Of a stretch of DNA of 64,000 nucleotides, positions 53,701 through 64,000 are shown piece by piece; the first letter of the stretch is position 1, and each line of letters begins with the position of its first letter. Below the pieces are notes generated by a model. The model made no database searches and had not been told where the DNA came from. It worked only from the letters and a program-made list of their open reading frames with translations. A program made the translations under genes and the position numbers. The DNA comes from Pyronema omphalodes (taxonomy: Eukaryota; Ascomycota; Pezizomycetes; Pezizales; Pyronemataceae): NCBI GenBank assembly GCA_024516155.1, contig JAJJXM010000039.1, forward strand, positions 1-64,000, given 5' to 3'.

Positions 53701-54394
53701 TATGGCGGAGTTCTGCTACAACAACTCCCGCTCAGGAACGACCAAGGTGTCCCCCTTCTTCGCGAATTACGGATATCATCCCCGTTTTACCCAGCCGCTG
53801 GGTGAAGTCGCGGAAGGAAACCCCGAGGTCTCCAGATATGTTGGCGCCCTCAACCGACTTCACGAGGATCTGAAGCCAGAGGTCCACTATGCCCAGACTG
53901 CTCATGCAGAACAGGCGAACCGGCATCGACACCCGGATCCGGTCCTTCGAGTGGGAGATCGGGTCTGGCTGAAGAGGAAGAATGTGAAAACCACCCGACC
54001 CTCCAACAAGCTCGATTACAAGCTATTGGGGCCCTACACTATCTTGTCTAAGGTAGGGTCGCGAGCTTATAAACTGGACCTCCCCCCAAACGCAAAGATC
54101 CATCCAGTATTTCACATCTCCCTTCTAGAACCGTCTCAACCCACTTCGACCACCATCCCAGGCCATATTCAGCCCCCTCCGCTACCCATTGTCCTCGACG
54201 ACGAGGAAGAGTGGGAAGTTGAGGAGATAGTGGATTCTCGACGCCACCGGGGTCAGATACAATATCGAGTTAAGTGGACGGGTTTCCACGACCCCGATAC
54301 GACCTGGTACCCCGCCGACAATTTCCAAAACTCCCCCGACGCCATCACCCAATTCCACCGCAGGTACCCTAATAAACCTGCCCCACAGCTGTAA
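50738..54394 (+). pseudogene. pol: Family A pol (copy A6), 5' truncated, one frameshift
   Basis: Begins in protease just after the active-site region (VTHDAMVTMVINDHRED) and runs open for about 920 codons through linker, RT ([12 protein letters not shown]), RNase H and integrase. A two-base gain near 53495 disrupts the integrase core at HGLPSS before the second catalytic Asp. The frame 53555-54394 then completes integrase and chromodomain. A Cys of the integrase zinc motif is Tyr (YCDTYKRIK, near 53240). No gag or LTR precedes it. Confidence 0.9.
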
Positions 54395-55271
54395 TGGACG
54401 ATAGAACGGACTCCGAGGACCCCCCGTCCTCTTTGGGCTGGTACCGAACCCCTACTCCCCCGGCAGAAAAGAAATCCCCCCACCCCATGATCCCGCACGC
54501 AGAACTACACTGGTCGTTCTGCAACAACGACTCCTGCTCCATTCACCTCCAATCGAAATTAAACAACAATCATTTCCCAGCGGTGGCGCAAGCAATTGCG
54601 GCACGCATAAAAAAATCATGTAGCTGCGGGCAGCTACATGACCCCCGAGTTAGAATGGGTGATCCGACACCGAAGGATGGACCCGCAAAAGGCCTGCAAG
54701 GCATGGCAGAAAGGAAAGAGACTCTGCAATGTGTGTAAATTCCTGGTCAACAAAGACGGACACGACCAGAGATGCGGTCTCAGAGGATGGAAACCCCCCA
54801 CGGAAACCACACCTTCCAATCAGGTGAAAAACACAACACGGGCAACGGCGACCCCCCCCCCTGCATTCTCAACAACGAGCACCGAAAACCCCCGGTTTTC
54901 TCATCGGATTCGGATTCGCAGCACTCTGTTACGTTATTCTCTGAATTTTCAGGGAATTCTACGTTGTTTTTGTTGACTTTTGTCGCAAAATCAGAGTTTT
55001 CACGAGTTTTGGCTTACCCCCACCTCACGAAATGTCGCCAAAACAACGACAGAACAACGCCCCAACGATCGAAACGGTCCGGAAACGCGTATATAATGTT
55101 CTAGCCGACCTTCCTCATGATGGATCTAATCCTACTTTCGATGGAAGAGATGGAAAAGTTGATGAAGTTGATGGAAAACTTCACTGGAAAACCCTTCCAG
55201 AGCGTGGTCTTGGCAGGATCACCAGTTTCCTTCGGCTTCAACACACCAGCAACAAGCGACAACTGACCAAA

Positions 55272-57750
55272 CTTGCCATCCCCGAACACATGAACAACCT
55301 CTACGCCACATTAGGGACGGTAGGCTACCATCCGCGATGCTGGCGCCAGGCCACCACAGTCATTATCGCCAAACCTAACAAGCCGGATTACAGCAATCCA
55401 AAGGCATACCGTCCGATTGCGCTCCTAAACTGCCTTGAGAAGACCCTCGAAAAACTAATGGCCACTCGCCTAGGCACGATGGCAGACTCTCACGACTTAC
55501 TACATAGGGACCAAATAGGTGGACGCCCGCAGAGATCAGCAATTGACGCGGCGATGGCGCTGGTGCACGACGTCGAGATTGGGAAATCTCACGGAATGCT
55601 AACCTCTGCCCTCTTCCTCGATGTTCGTGGAGCGTTCGACAAACGTCTCTGCTGACCGCCCTCCAACAAACATTACGACAGCTTGGGTGCCCGCGACCAG
55701 TAGTATCGTGGTGCCAGTCTTTCCTCGCAGATCGCACGATCGCTCTAGCGTTCGATGGGCGAACTGACACGCAACGCCCAGTGCAAACAGGCATCCCACA
55801 AGGTTCCCCTGCATCCCCCATACTTTTCTTATTATACCTCCGCCCATTATTCGACGAACTAGCGCAGGTACAACACCGTACGCCTGGACACCTAGCTACA
55901 TTGACGACGTAGCGATCGTCGGCCAGGGACGCACCAGAAAAGCGAAACGCCCGCGCACTTGAGAACATTACGACAACAGCCTTTCGGTGGGCCGACGCAA
56001 ACGCCGTTGCATTTGACGATGCCAAGTCAGAGCTCCTGCATTTCCACTGGGCACGCACCGATAGCAGCACTGAGGAGGAAAAAGTTAAGTTACCAAACGG
56101 TACAGTTATCACACCGATAACACAAGGAGGAGAGAAGGACGTTGTGAGGTGGATAGGCCTGTATTTAGATAGGAAACTTAACTTTAGAAACATGTAGCTA
56201 GACGAGTAACCGCCGCGCAAAGAACTCTGAACGCACTGTGTAGTTAGCACGGTACGAAACAGGTCTGTCCCCCCGCTGCTACAAGACTAATCTACCAGGC
56301 GTGTGTCCAGTCGAGAGCAGACTACGGCGCAGAGATATGGTGGAACCAACAAAAAGACCTTGCCCGCACCCTCCAGAATCAACAGAACACCGCCCTCCGC
56401 AGGATTCTCAAACGCTTTCACCTCTACTTCCGATCCTGGCCCTGCACAATGAATCCGCACTCCCCCCCGTCACAATACTGCTTGACAACCGCCAGCGGAG
56501 ATACGCCCTGCGCACCCTCACTCTACCCGCTTCGCATCCTATCATCACACGCTGCCCCCGTCTCGTTTCCCGCCCCGAGTATCGAGGATGCCTCCATCAA
56601 CCCGGACACCGAGTACGACCACCCGTGGCACGTCCCAGGACAAGCCCCGTCCCGCTCCTGCACGTCATCAGCACCCTCTCCCCGTGGGTCCAACCAAACG
56701 CCGAAATCGAGAAACCTCCCAAAACATCCCCGATGACAACCTCGCCCCTACATTAACGATCGACATCTCCTCCTCCCCAAGGCTGTAGCTGCCGACGACC
56801 ACCTCCTCCTCCTCCACGCCCTTCGCCAACGATCGGATACTATCCTACTGTACACGGACGGCTCTCAACTTGACGGCATAACAGGCGCAGGATACACCAT
56901 CCCCCACGGCTGCCACGTCCTGTCCTCCATAGTGCCCATGGGCGACAGAACAGAAGTCTTCGACGCGGAAGTTATGGCCATCCACGAAGGACTCCGACAT
57001 GCCTGACACATTCGACGCAACGACCTATACGACAAACACTCCACGTTTTTACCGACAACCAATCTGCGATACGTCGAGCCTCTCACCCTCCGTCGAGGCC
57101 CCGGCCAGGAGCTCGCCTGGGCCATCCACAACACCGCTCACGACCTTCACACCTACACTACCTCAATTACCATCCACTGGTCCCAGGACACACTAGCGTC
57201 CCCGGAAACGAAGCCGCCGACAAACTGGCCCGACAGGCGACAACAGTACCGCCACGCCGACAAACTACCGATATCCCTCACTTGGCTACGCCGCCGGGCT
57301 CGAGAGAGGTACAACCGAAGACTGGGCTACCTGGTTCACCTCTTTCCCCCGACCGCGCACGTACGCCGCCACACACCGCCGCAAAAGGACACTGCGTACA
57401 CCGAAAACCCCCGCTGGATATCAACTGCAATCCTGGGTCTTCGCACCGGCCACGGGTACTTCCTCAACGCTTGGCCCACCCTCCATCTGACGCATACCCT
57501 CCCCAGCTGCAGCGCCCAATCCATCCACCGCAGACGCCTCGACACCTCCCTCCTGAGCTGCCCGACTTCCAGGCCGCTCGCTCCACACTCAGGAAGGACC
57601 TCAAACTCAGACAACACTCCCGGATCAACCTAAACACCATTCTGGACACCCCCTCCGGCACCAAGGCTCTTTCCACCTTTATCTCTGCAACCAAGGTTGC
57701 CACCTCGACCTGGGCACACTCCCGGCTAGAGAAGCCTCGCAGAAGGGGAT
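55272..57750 (+). pseudogene. L2a ORF2 remnant: RT, RNase H, C-terminal domain
   Basis: RT motifs VIIAKPNKPDYSNPKAYRPIALLNCLEKTLEKL, SALFLDVRGAFD, GIPQGSPASPILF, YIDDVAIV (near 55892). RNase H YTDGSQLDGITGAGYTIP (near 56853), EVFDAEVMAIHEGLRH, VPGHTSVPGNEAADKLARQ across frame breaks. C-terminal LGLRTGHGYFL near 57430. Numerous frameshifts after about 55640 make it non-functional. It is a close relative of L1 ORF2 but a different family. Confidence 0.85.
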
Positions 57751-58558
57751 AGACCCCTACCGCTGACTACACACTGACCGCAGTACCTTAGGAACTTTCG
57801 CGCGCGCTGATTTGCAGTGCTTTCTTACTTAGGATTTCTGTTTTAAAAAAAAAAAAAGGGGACAAGCAAATGGAAGGTAGAAAGGGATAGGCGGGGGGAA
57901 AGAGAACGGGCAACGCGGTGACGGGATCGGGCTGGGGTCATTGCTTGGGTCTGCTTGGGGTTCGGGTGTTTTGAGTTTCTTTCTTTGTCTTTCAATTGTT
58001 TGTCTTACGGGTTTGGAGTTGTTTTATGGTACGGCGGTGGGAAACGGATGGTGGAATGGTGCACAGGCAGGGGATGACGGGGACGGCAGGCGAGAGAGGG
58101 CAGACGAGTTTCTTTTGTACTTTCCTTTGTTTGGGTGCGACGATGTTTTTCTTATGTTCGAAGGGCGGGAGGAGTGCGAGACGCTGCGAAAGGAGAGAGA
58201 GGGGCGGGGAAGGGGCAGAGGAGGACGACGGGAGTTACCTTTTCTTTTGTACGCGAGGAAACAAAGGCGGTAAAATGCTAAACATGGGAAGGGGAAGGGA
58301 GGAGGAAAGGGAGGAGCCCGGCCAGGCGGCCTCTGTGCAAGCAGGGCACTTGGGACATCAGACGCGCTGGACAAGAAACCCCGGGGTATACAGTGGGACA
58401 GACCCCACAACCAAACGATCAAGAGGAGGAGACTGGTAGAGGTGGAGACTGGGTTTTTGCTTTTACATTCTTTCTTCTTCTCTTTTGTATTTATCTGTCC
58501 CTTGTCATAACCTTCGGGTTGCAAACAAGTAATGAGAGAACAAACAAACAAACAAACA
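55272..58558 (+). mobile_element. LINE L2a, 5'-truncated, inserted in L2b
   Basis: Target duplication GACAACTGACCAAA at 55258-55271 and 58559-58572. It begins within RT, so it is 5' truncated, as is usual for LINEs. ORF2 remnant to about 57750, A-run 57846-57857, 3' untranslated region with the conserved block (about 58255-58315), hairpin AACC-TTCG-GGTT (58509-58520) and an (AACA)n tail. Confidence 0.9.
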
Positions 58559-58572
58559 GACAACTGACCAAA

Positions 58573-59750
58573 GCCGGTTCAGCACATACCGTCGCAATAT
58601 TGTATCTGCCATTAATCAGGCAGCCCTGGTTGATGACAATTATGCCCCCTTGACCAACTGTTTTATGACAGCTACCCCCAAGTCACTGGAGCCAGCTTCC
58701 TGGGGATACACAGATCCACCAGGACACACAGCGTCGCTTCAATACCCTCGATGACACCATACGCAACAACAGCGATGAGATGCGCCACAGATTCGACGTC
58801 ATGATGACGAAATTCAACATCTGACGGCGAAAACACGAAGCTGCGCGCAGCATACGACTCTACACAGGCAGAAACAGCAGCTCTCAAGGCTGCTGTGGAC
58901 GCCCTGACGAAGAAAATCGACGAACAGCAACAAGTCATTTCGGCGCCCCCTCACCGAACCTCACGGCCTCTTCCTCAGCGATGGAAGAGATGACTATGCA
59001 ACTGTCCGTCGTCCAACATGACATTCAGGATGTCCTGGACGCTGTTCGCAACCCTCCTGGCAAGAGAAAGCGAAGGGGAAGCGACCAGAACACCGAACCC
59101 ACCTCACCGACAAACAGAAGACCAGTGAACCACAAACCGAGAGCGGCATCACCGGTGCGAAGCCTGATGCACTCGAAACATGCGACTACCGCCGCCCAGG
59201 ACAAGATTGATGCCCTCAAGCCTATGTCCCCCCTACCTCTCCTCGCGATCACGTCGACCGAAGCGACACCGGAACCTCACCCTGACAGTTCATCTGCTCA
59301 GACACACCTCTACCCGACGCCCCAGGCACTGCCCCTGCTGAGACCGACGGATGGAAGACTGTGGAGGCGAAGGCTACACAGAGGAAGAAGCAGAAAGCGA
59401 AGGAGACGACACCTACGGCAGCGCCACCCAGCAAGACCCCTACAACAAAGAATGGTGGCCGGGGAAAGAATACCCACCAACCCAGAACGACAACCTCCTC
59501 TGCAAAGAAGACTTGGGCAGAAGTCGTCAAGAGCGGAGGCATCAACGTCCAGATTGTGCTTGGGAATGGCAATCTTGGACTGACAACACCACCGACAAGA
59601 AGGGGAGAGAGGCGAGGGGGAGCAGCGAGAAGGCTGAGGAAGAAGGAAGGAGAAGGGGAGAGAGGGAGGAGAAGAGGGGCAGGGCAGCCCGGGTGTCTCA
59701 AAGGGCAAAGAGTCAGGAGACACCCGCGGAGGAGGTGAGAGAGGGGAGGA
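58573..59750 (+). pseudogene. L2b ORF1 remnant
   Basis: Degenerate ORF1 continuing from 55032. Readable stretches include MEEMTMQLSVVQHDIQDVLDAVRNP (58981 on; helical, coiled-coil-like) and KKTWAEVVKSGGINVQIVLG (near 59505), a pattern common in LINE ORF1 proteins, followed by a basic Arg/Lys/Gly-rich tail. No zinc knuckle is seen, and the sequence passes directly into the 3' untranslated region. Confidence 0.65.
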
Positions 59751-60120
59751 GAGCGGGGGCACGGGTGGCCCGGAGGCTGTTTAAACTTTGCTTTGGTTTC
59801 GTTTTTGCTTTGTGGAGGAAATAAAGGAGGACAAATGGTTAAAAATGGGAGGGGAAGGCAGGAGGAAAGGGAGGAGCCCGGCGAGGCGGCCTCTGTGCAA
59901 GCAGGGCACTTGGAACATCAGACGCGCTTGGACAAGAAACCCCCGTAGTAACAGTGGGGACAGACCCCACAACCACAACGATCAAGAGGAGGAGACTGGT
60001 AGAGGTGGAGACTGGGTTTTTGCTTTTACATTTCTTTCTTCTTCTCTTTTGTATTTATCTGTCCCTTGTCATAACCTTCGGGTTGCAAACAAGTAATGAG
60101 AGAACAAACAAACAAACAAA
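59751..60120 (+). other. L2b 3' untranslated region and tail
   Basis: Nearly identical to the L2a 3' region (58230-58558): GGAGGAAATAAAGGAGG block, the GGCGGCCTCTGTGCAAGCAG segment, hairpin AACC-TTCG-GGTT at 60073-60084, then ATGAGAG and (AACA)n. The same 3' end on an ORF2-less body fits mobilisation in trans by L2-type enzyme. Confidence 0.8.
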
Positions 60121-60679
60121 CCCCCACGGAAACCCCGGCAACAATACCACCCCTGCAAGGACGAGCCTGGGACAGGAAAGGAACCTCCCGTCCCTACGGA
60201 AAATCAGGAAACGAACCACCCCGTCCCCGCGAACTGGAATCGGAGGACTCCACCATCCATACGATTCGACACCAACTCCCAGTGATTATGATGACGGGAC
60301 CCTCGGACCACGAGAAGGTGGCGATCAACCTGTCTTTCTATCAGACAGCGGAGCCGGAACAGCATCTCCCCACCGTCGACTACCGACCAACCAACGACCT
60401 GACATCCGCCCTTGTTCGGATCCCCGGAGCCCCCCGCCTCAGGGCACCAACAAGATCAAATACCCCCGTTCTCCTCAGGGCACCAACAAGAACAAATAAC
60501 GGCGCCCCCCTTAGGACACCAACAAGAGCAAATACCGCCTTATGTCCTCGAGGACATCACCCAGGACGCCGTACGTCGCCGACGTCGGGGAAGGCAGTAT
60601 CGGGGACGGTCCCCCATCCGGAGGCCCGCGTTGAGGACTGCCTACTCCTCGCCGGAGTCCGGCCTGGAGGGGGGGCTTA

Positions 60680-61466
60680 TGTCACAACGCTCCCGTGACA
60701 TGCTCCTGGCCTCCGCCGTCACCACCGCAGGGCTATGGGTGATCGTCATCACCCTAGCAACCTGCTACGCTGTCATGAAGTGAAGGGATAGCGTTAGGGC
60801 AAGGGGCTGGGCCCCTTGCCGAGGATTTTCATATGTTCGGAGTTATTTCTTATTTGGATTTCTTTTAGGTATTACGGCGGCTAGGAAATTGTTGGAATCT
60901 TTTACTTCTCTCTTTTGGTATGTACTCTTTCTTTACTATTTGGAATCACGGCGGTTAGCCAGGAAGTTATCTCTTTCAGTATGTACTCTTTCTTTGCTAT
61001 TTGGAATCACGGCGGTTAGCCGGTAGTTATCTCTTTTGGTATGTACTCTTTCCTTGTTTATTATTTGGAATTATGGCGGTTAGTTATCTTGCTTTCTTAT
61101 TTGGAATTACGGCGGTTGGCAAATGTTGGGGAATGTTGGTCATGTATGTAGTATCACGGCGGTTAGCATTGGAAGCATTCTCCGCAGGCGGAGAATGCTG
61201 AGTCACGAGTCATGAAGGAACAAGTATAAGAGGAGGAAATTTGTATGTAGTTTATTTCTTCACGCAATCAAGTTTCTATTTACCACAATCCTATCTACAA
61301 AGTTCCCTTGTGATTTCCCATCTCTCCAAACTCACCTGTGATTTCCCAGCCCACAAACCCTTGCCCATTCCCAACTTACCAGCCTTACCTAACCCGCCGC
61401 CGCTCTCCTCGCCGCCGAAACCCCCGCGCTGCCTGTCGTCAGTAACCGTGGATACGGATTCTGATA
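60680..61466 (+). repeat. Family A LTR7 (3' LTR of A6), 787 bp
   Basis: TGTCACAACG to TTCTGATA, preceded by the polypurine tract. The first ~104 bp finish ORF3. Several private indels relative to LTR6. Its outer flank (GTGGC) does not match that of LTR6 (TACCC). Confidence 0.92.
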
Positions 61467-61521
61467 GTGGCCAAACTTCTGGCACCTACGGTATTGGTCG
61501 ATGTGAACCTGGGCACAGTCC
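61467..61521 (-). pseudogene. 55-bp remnant with zinc-knuckle-like peptide
   Basis: Between LTR7 and the L3 tail. Minus-strand frame reads DQYRRCQKFGH, which looks like part of a CCHC knuckle of a Gag or LINE ORF1 protein with its first Cys changed to Tyr. Too short to assign. Confidence 0.35.
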
Positions 61522-64000
61522 TAACTTATTTATTTATTTATTTATTAACTCATACACGCATCCAACCGTAAGGTTATGGCGGAATCTACAGTCAATACAA
61601 AATTAAGAAACCCGGGTGTTAGGCCAAGCTCTCACTGGGTATGCCCCAGAGCTTGTCGTTAGGGTGTGGGGTTGTAGACCCCCAAGTCTCGTTGTGCTTT
61701 TGTTCGTCAAGCGTCGTCTGTTCCAGGAGCCCTGTACGCTCGGAGGCCACCTCGCCGGGTCGTTCCCCCATTTCCTCCACCCTTCCCCTCCTTTTTTAAC
61801 CGTTTTTCCACCTTTATTTCCTCCACAAAGCAAAAACAAACAAGCAAAAAAAAGAAAAGAAGATATAACTCCCCCGGGTCAACCCCCCCCCCCATCGCAC
61901 CTCTCTCCCCTGTGCCACTACCCTACTCGACGTCCCTCCCCTCGCCCTTCACCACGCTCCTCCCTCTCGGCTCGCCAGCCATCCATCGTCCCACTCCGTC
62001 CACTTCTCTCCGCGTCACCATCTCGTACTCGCCTCATTCGTGCTCCTCCCGTCCGTCTCCACCGCGCCTCTCCTCTCCCTCAACTCCTCGCCTCACTTTC
62101 ATTCCCGTTTCAAAAAGAAAAAAAAACAACAATACTCCATTCTCCACAACAACCACGCCTCCGCTCTCCCAGTCTCCCGTCTCCCTCTCTCCTCGTCATC
62201 GTCCGCTTCCTCCATCTCCCCTCTCCCTCGTCTCTCTCCGCTCTCGCCTCCCGCTTCTCCCTCCCTCCGTCCTCCTCCTCTACTTCTTTTATTATTATTT
62301 TCTTTTTTTTTTTTTTTAATTATTAGAGGTAACCGCGTGCTCGTCCGTCAGGTCCAGCAGCGTCCCCCAGTCTGTTGTCAGCGTAGCAGATGTGTCCTCC
62401 TCAGCGGGGAGTTTACTTAACCTTGCGTGAGCCCACTCCGCAGTCGCTATCTTGGTCTCTGAGATCATAGCGGACAGTGCTTTGGTTCCGGCGGTGGTAT
62501 GTAAGATTGTCGGTAGTGTGAGGTGTCGTCGTCGTGGGATTTTCAGTGTACGTCGTAGTTCGGTCCGTTGGGAAGTGAAGTAGGGGCACGAGAGAATGAG
62601 TGTTTGGGGGATTGCGGAGGGTGAAGGGGCATGAGCACGAGCGGGAGGGGTATTGGGCGGTGGGGGATGAGCAAGGCAGTCCAGAAAATAACCGTGTCCG
62701 GTTCGCAATCCCAAGATTGCGGTTGATAGTTTGCGTGTAGGGCCGTGTAGGCATGGTCGAGGCGTCGACGGTGTGGGGCGTCGTATGTTTTACGTTTCGG
62801 CGCGGAGGAGTACCAGGTCGTCCAGTCTTGGATGTATTGATCGTGAATCTGTCGGCGTATCCAGGACAGGGAGACCGGTAGCGAAGAGGGGGGAGTTAGG
62901 GTGGTTGCAGTTTTGGCGAGGAGGTCGGCTTGGTCATTCCCGGTATATCGGTATGTCCTGGGACCCAATGCAAGGTAACGGATGTGTCTCTGGAACGGAG
63001 GGAGGAGGCGATGTCGGTATAGCGCGGCGAGCTCTTGGCCCGGACCATATGTTGTGCGGGAGGCGCGGAGGATGGCCGCCTGGTTGTCTGTAAAGACGTG
63101 TATCCGGCGGCGTCGGAGGTGGTTGTGGGAGATGATTTTGGCACATCTCGAGGCAGTCGTGAATTGCTCGTAGCTCGGCGTCGAACACTTCCGTCGTCGT
63201 GCCCATGGGATGGATTCGTTGACTTGACGGGGGAAACCTGAGGTGATGCAGTATCCGGCGCCTGTTTTTCCTTCGAGTTGGGAGCCGTCTGTATAGGCGA
63301 TAATGTTGGTTTGTGTCGTTACTCAGGTCGCGGATCAGCGAGAGGTGTTCGACGGCGGCTTCGGGTTTGGGGAGGGAGGATATCTTTATTCGTAGGGGTG
63401 AGCTTATCCACGGGGTGGGATTTGGGTGTGCCGTGTCCTCGATTACGTCGTCTGGTAATATCCACTGACCGACGGAGCGGAGCATGCGAACGAGGCGCGA
63501 GGGGGCTTTCTGGGTGGTGTTCCAGGGGTGGTCATACCCGGACGGGTCACATATGGAGGTGGGGAAGTGGTTGGGCACGGGGAAGGAGGAAGGGCAGCGT
63601 CTAACTACGGGGTGGGAAGGGGGGAGGGAGAGGAGGCGGAGAACGTATTTGCGGCTGCGGCGTTGAAGGCGAACTGCGACGGGGGGTATGGCGGCTTCGT
63701 TGTGTAGGGCCACTATGGGGGTCGATGTGAATGCGTTTAGTATGCGGCGTAGGGCGGAGTTTTGTTGCGTTTGTAGTGTGCTGGCCAGTCCTTTTTGTCC
63801 ATTCCCTCAGATCTCAGAGCCAAAATCCGACCTAGAGGTTACACACGCTTGATAAAGTGTACGGGTCGCTGAGGGCGACAGACCTGTTTCGTGACGTACC
63901 AAACTTCGGAGGGCGTTGAGGGACCTAGCAGCGGCCGTCAGTCTTATTTTTACATGTTGGGAGAAGGAAAGTTTGCGATCAAAATGTATGCCAATCCACC
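61522..64000 (-). mobile_element. LINE L3, L1-related, degenerate, runs off the right edge
   Basis: Minus strand. (TAAA)n tail at 61522-61545, hairpin AACC-TTAC-GGTT (61564-61575), shared 3' block (about 61770-61830), pyrimidine-rich (plus-strand) untranslated region 61860-62290, and an A-rich run (T on plus, 62283-62318) right after the ORF2 stop, as in L1. ORF2 follows to the window end. Confidence 0.85.
62322..64000 (-). pseudogene. L3 ORF2: RT end, RNase H, C-terminal domain
   Basis: Recognisable L1-like motifs on the minus strand: ALHNEAAIPPVAVRLQRRSRKYVLRLLSLP (63710 on), YTDGSQLEGKTGAGY (near 63290), EVFDAELRAIHDCLE, FTDNQAAILRAS, LHWVPGHTDIPG, and GLRTGHGYFLDCLAHPP (62710) with a Cys-rich CTCP-type motif degraded. 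Frames shift repeatedly (near 63300, 63110, 62960 and 62560). Inactive. Confidence 0.82.

Larger units (their letters stand above)
54809..60120 (+). mobile_element. LINE L2b, ORF1-only derivative, outer element of the nest
   Basis: L2b sequence is 54809-55271 plus 58573-60120, flanked by CCCCCACGGAAACC on both sides and ending in an (AACA)n tail. L2a interrupts it between copies of GACAACTGACCAAA. Without L2a, L2b would be about 2 kb: leader, ORF1, 3' untranslated region and tail, with no endonuclease or RT. It would depend on enzymes from another LINE. Confidence 0.85.
54394..60783 (+). pseudogene. Family A ORF3 (copy A6), split by nested LINEs
   Basis: N-terminal part 54394-54808 (one extra C near 54642) and C-terminal part from about 60121 to the stop at 60783 inside LTR7. 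Between them lies the L2b/L2a nest with a 14-bp target duplication (54795-54808 and 60121-60134). Further indels near 60155 and 60415 alter the spacer. GHQQ repeats, the Arg-rich stretch and the membrane segment are recognisable. Confidence 0.88.

Noticed and set aside
55032..55655. Single protein fusing LINE ORF1 to RT
   Set aside because: The join coincides with the L2a target duplication GACAACTGACCAAA, so it is a by-product of one LINE inserting into another.
43288..61471. 5-bp target duplication for the A5-A6 block
   Set aside because: Left flank TACCC and right flank GTGGC do not match; the block is rearranged and its right border may be from another insertion.

Overview
The window is transposon-on-transposon DNA, most likely from the genome of a filamentous fungus. 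The basis is Ty3/gypsy chromoviruses, I/Tad-type non-LTR elements with RNase H, short GTAAGT...CTAAC...AG introns and TTAGGG-like motifs. I see no intact host gene and no rRNA, tRNA or CRISPR array. The only non-transposon coding piece is a 327-bp two-exon fragment (26992-27318).

Layout. 1-11043: a family A chromovirus (minus strand) split by a complete but mutated copy of the related family B (plus strand, 943-8758). 11044-13991 and 38763-41056: two halves of one family C Ty3/gypsy element (minus), separated by a 24.8-kb array of family A copies (13992-38762). The array is bracketed by one 5-bp target duplication (CATGG). It reads LTR-A2-LTR-A3-gene fragment-LTR-A4-LTR, and a nearly intact LINE (L1, 31213-38212) sits in the last LTR with a 12-bp target duplication. 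41057-42250: integrase tail and 3' LTR of family D (plus). 42251-43292: gag remnant of family E (minus). 43293-61466: family A copies A5 and A6 (plus), which carry a 5.2-kb tandem duplication of pol, ORF3 and nested LINEs (L2a inside L2b inside ORF3). 61467-64000: a short remnant and a degenerate minus-strand LINE (L3).

Families A and B share an unusual set of features. (1) The sequence just after the 5' LTR (TTGATTGCGT) is a perfect complement of ACGCAATCAA, which lies about 35 bp downstream of the LTR TATA box at the predicted mRNA 5' end. This is the arrangement of Tf1-type self-primed reverse transcription. The L1 insertion independently begins with the same 5' terminus, joined to LINE sequence. 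(2) The leader has no ATG, and Gag homology between A and B starts exactly at a GTG in good context. (3) Gag and Pol are linked by a conserved G_GGA_AAA -1 frameshift site. (4) A third gene (ORF3) follows pol, overlapping it as TAATG in A. It encodes a Cys/His-rich domain, a Pro-rich spacer and a C-terminal membrane segment whose codons lie in the 3' LTR. Together these describe an element with gag, pol and a tail-anchored accessory protein of unknown function; ORF3 is the best candidate here for something undescribed.

All copies carry frameshifts or nonsense codons somewhere, but single genes are intact (gag of A1 and A5, the RT-to-chromodomain part of A2, ORF3 of A2, A4 and B, ORF1 of L1). 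The first ~1.34 kb has many single-base indels and looks less accurate than the rest.
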